From: TMED13 sp042090305
GTDB lineage: Bacteria; Pseudomonadota; Alphaproteobacteria; Methylaequorales; Methylaequoraceae
DNA: 6,563 bases
Assembly (NCBI GenBank): GCA_042090305.1
Contig: JBELJQ010000039.1
Coordinates: forward strand, 1 to 6,563
Reading direction: 5' to 3'
How positions within the stretch are numbered: position 1 is the first letter of the stretch; each line of letters starts with the position of its first letter. Made by a program: the position numbers and the translations under genes. Of the stretch, positions 6,214 to 6,563 are shown piece by piece. The notes below the pieces were generated by a model that was given only the letters and a program-made list of their open reading frames with translations, ran no database searches and had not been told where the DNA came from.

Positions 6214-6366
6214 AATTGGCAGGTTTCCTGACTTATTATCAAAAATTTTATATGCCTTCCCAAAAAAATTCAGTGGCCTAGTTATAAAATCTCCAACTAA
6301 CAGTAGCGGGGGCTGTACTAGATTCTCACTAGTTTCCCTTTTAACCAAAATTAATTGGCACCAATT
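6214..6366 (-). ncRNA. Cobalamin (AdoCbl-type) riboswitch aptamer
   Basis: The - strand carries the conserved landmarks of the cobalamin riboswitch in the right order. P1 closes by AATTGG (6366-6361) pairing with CCAATT (6219-6214). Then come AAGGGAA, and the hairpin ACTAG-TGAGAAT-CTAGT (6333-6317). The core block ACAGCCCCCGCTACTGT (6316-6300) follows, then GCCACTG and GGGAAGGC (near 6277-6254). Last is the 17-base B12 box AAGTCAGGAAACCTGCC (6234-6218). The aptamer binds adenosylcobalamin or a related cobalamin and usually represses the downstream gene. Here that gene is the TonB-dependent receptor at 6066, with tonB behind it. The ACAGCCCCCGC-type block and GCCACTG fit the large AdoCbl-type class rather than the short aquocobalamin-type class. 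Ligand preference was not tested. Confidence 0.97.
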
Positions 6367-6563
6367 ACTATTTTAAACTTAATAATATTATAATAATTTA
6401 TCAACATTTATTTATAATACTTCAATCTAATTTTATTATGATGGTATTCATTTAAATGTATGACTAAAACATACATTGAAATGATTTAATAATAATTATA
6501 AGTTAAACAAATATGATAATTTAGACATTTTAATAGTTAAATTGGTGTAATTAATATTTGCAT
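6367..6563. other. Gene-free A+T-rich region upstream of the riboswitch, probable promoter zone
   Basis: No credible coding frame is seen on either strand. The transcript carrying the riboswitch must start here. A perfect TATAAT on the - strand at 6387-6392 would place the start about 14 bases before the P1 stem, but the hexamer at -35 (ATAAAT) matches poorly. TTGATA at 6399-6404 on the - strand is at the wrong distance from it. An 8-bp inverted repeat lies further upstream at 6455-6477. The final bases of the window do not show the start of a neighbouring gene. Confidence 0.5.
6455..6477. repeat. 8-bp inverted repeat upstream of the riboswitch operon
   Basis: The arms AATGTATG (6455-6462) and CATACATT (6470-6477) are exact complements around a 7-base spacer. 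A further palindrome, CATTTAAATG, overlaps the left arm at 6449-6458. The repeat lies about 60 bases upstream of the candidate TATAAT. It could be an operator or the terminator stem of a gene beyond the window, but no T-run follows directly on either strand. The repeat is certain, its role unknown. Confidence 0.5.

Overview
The window is a very A+T-rich stretch of a Gram-negative chromosome, roughly three quarters A+T by eye. Several features point to an AT-rich alphaproteobacterium, possibly a free-living aquatic lineage with a streamlined genome. These are the ELM1-family protein (common in Alphaproteobacteria), outer-membrane genes (LpxL-type acyltransferase, TonB and a TonB-dependent receptor), short intergenic gaps and strong codon bias to A/T. 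The lineage is inferred; no rRNA or other marker gene is present.

Left part (1-2066), envelope lipid genes. The C-terminal end of a PAP2-family membrane phosphatase (1-228) is followed after 8 bases by an ELM1-family protein of GT-B type (237-1202) on the + strand. A lipid A-type (LpxL/HtrB-like) acyltransferase (1203-2066) converges on it from the - strand, with the two stop codons directly abutting.

Right part (2262-6366), vitamin B12 genes, all on the - strand. Read in the direction of transcription, they are a cobalamin riboswitch (6366 down to 6214), a structured leader or expression platform (6213 to 6067), a BtuB-like TonB-dependent receptor (6066-4054), a TonB energy transducer 14 bases further on (4039-3341), a 332-base gap without a convincing gene, and cobA, uroporphyrinogen-III C-methyltransferase (3008-2262). 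The likely logic is that low cobalamin lets the leader expose the Shine-Dalgarno site, so the receptor and its dedicated TonB are made together. CobA makes precorrin-2, the entry to corrinoid and siroheme synthesis, but no second riboswitch precedes it.

The most interesting structure is the leader between riboswitch and btuB. It contains a set of mutually exclusive helices: a 10-bp helix, an overlapping 8-bp helix, and an anti-Shine-Dalgarno strand that can pair over 8 bases with the btuB ribosome binding site. I can read these by eye, but the switching model is inference. No mobile element, CRISPR array, tRNA or rRNA was seen, and I found no clear sign of a wholly new multi-gene system.
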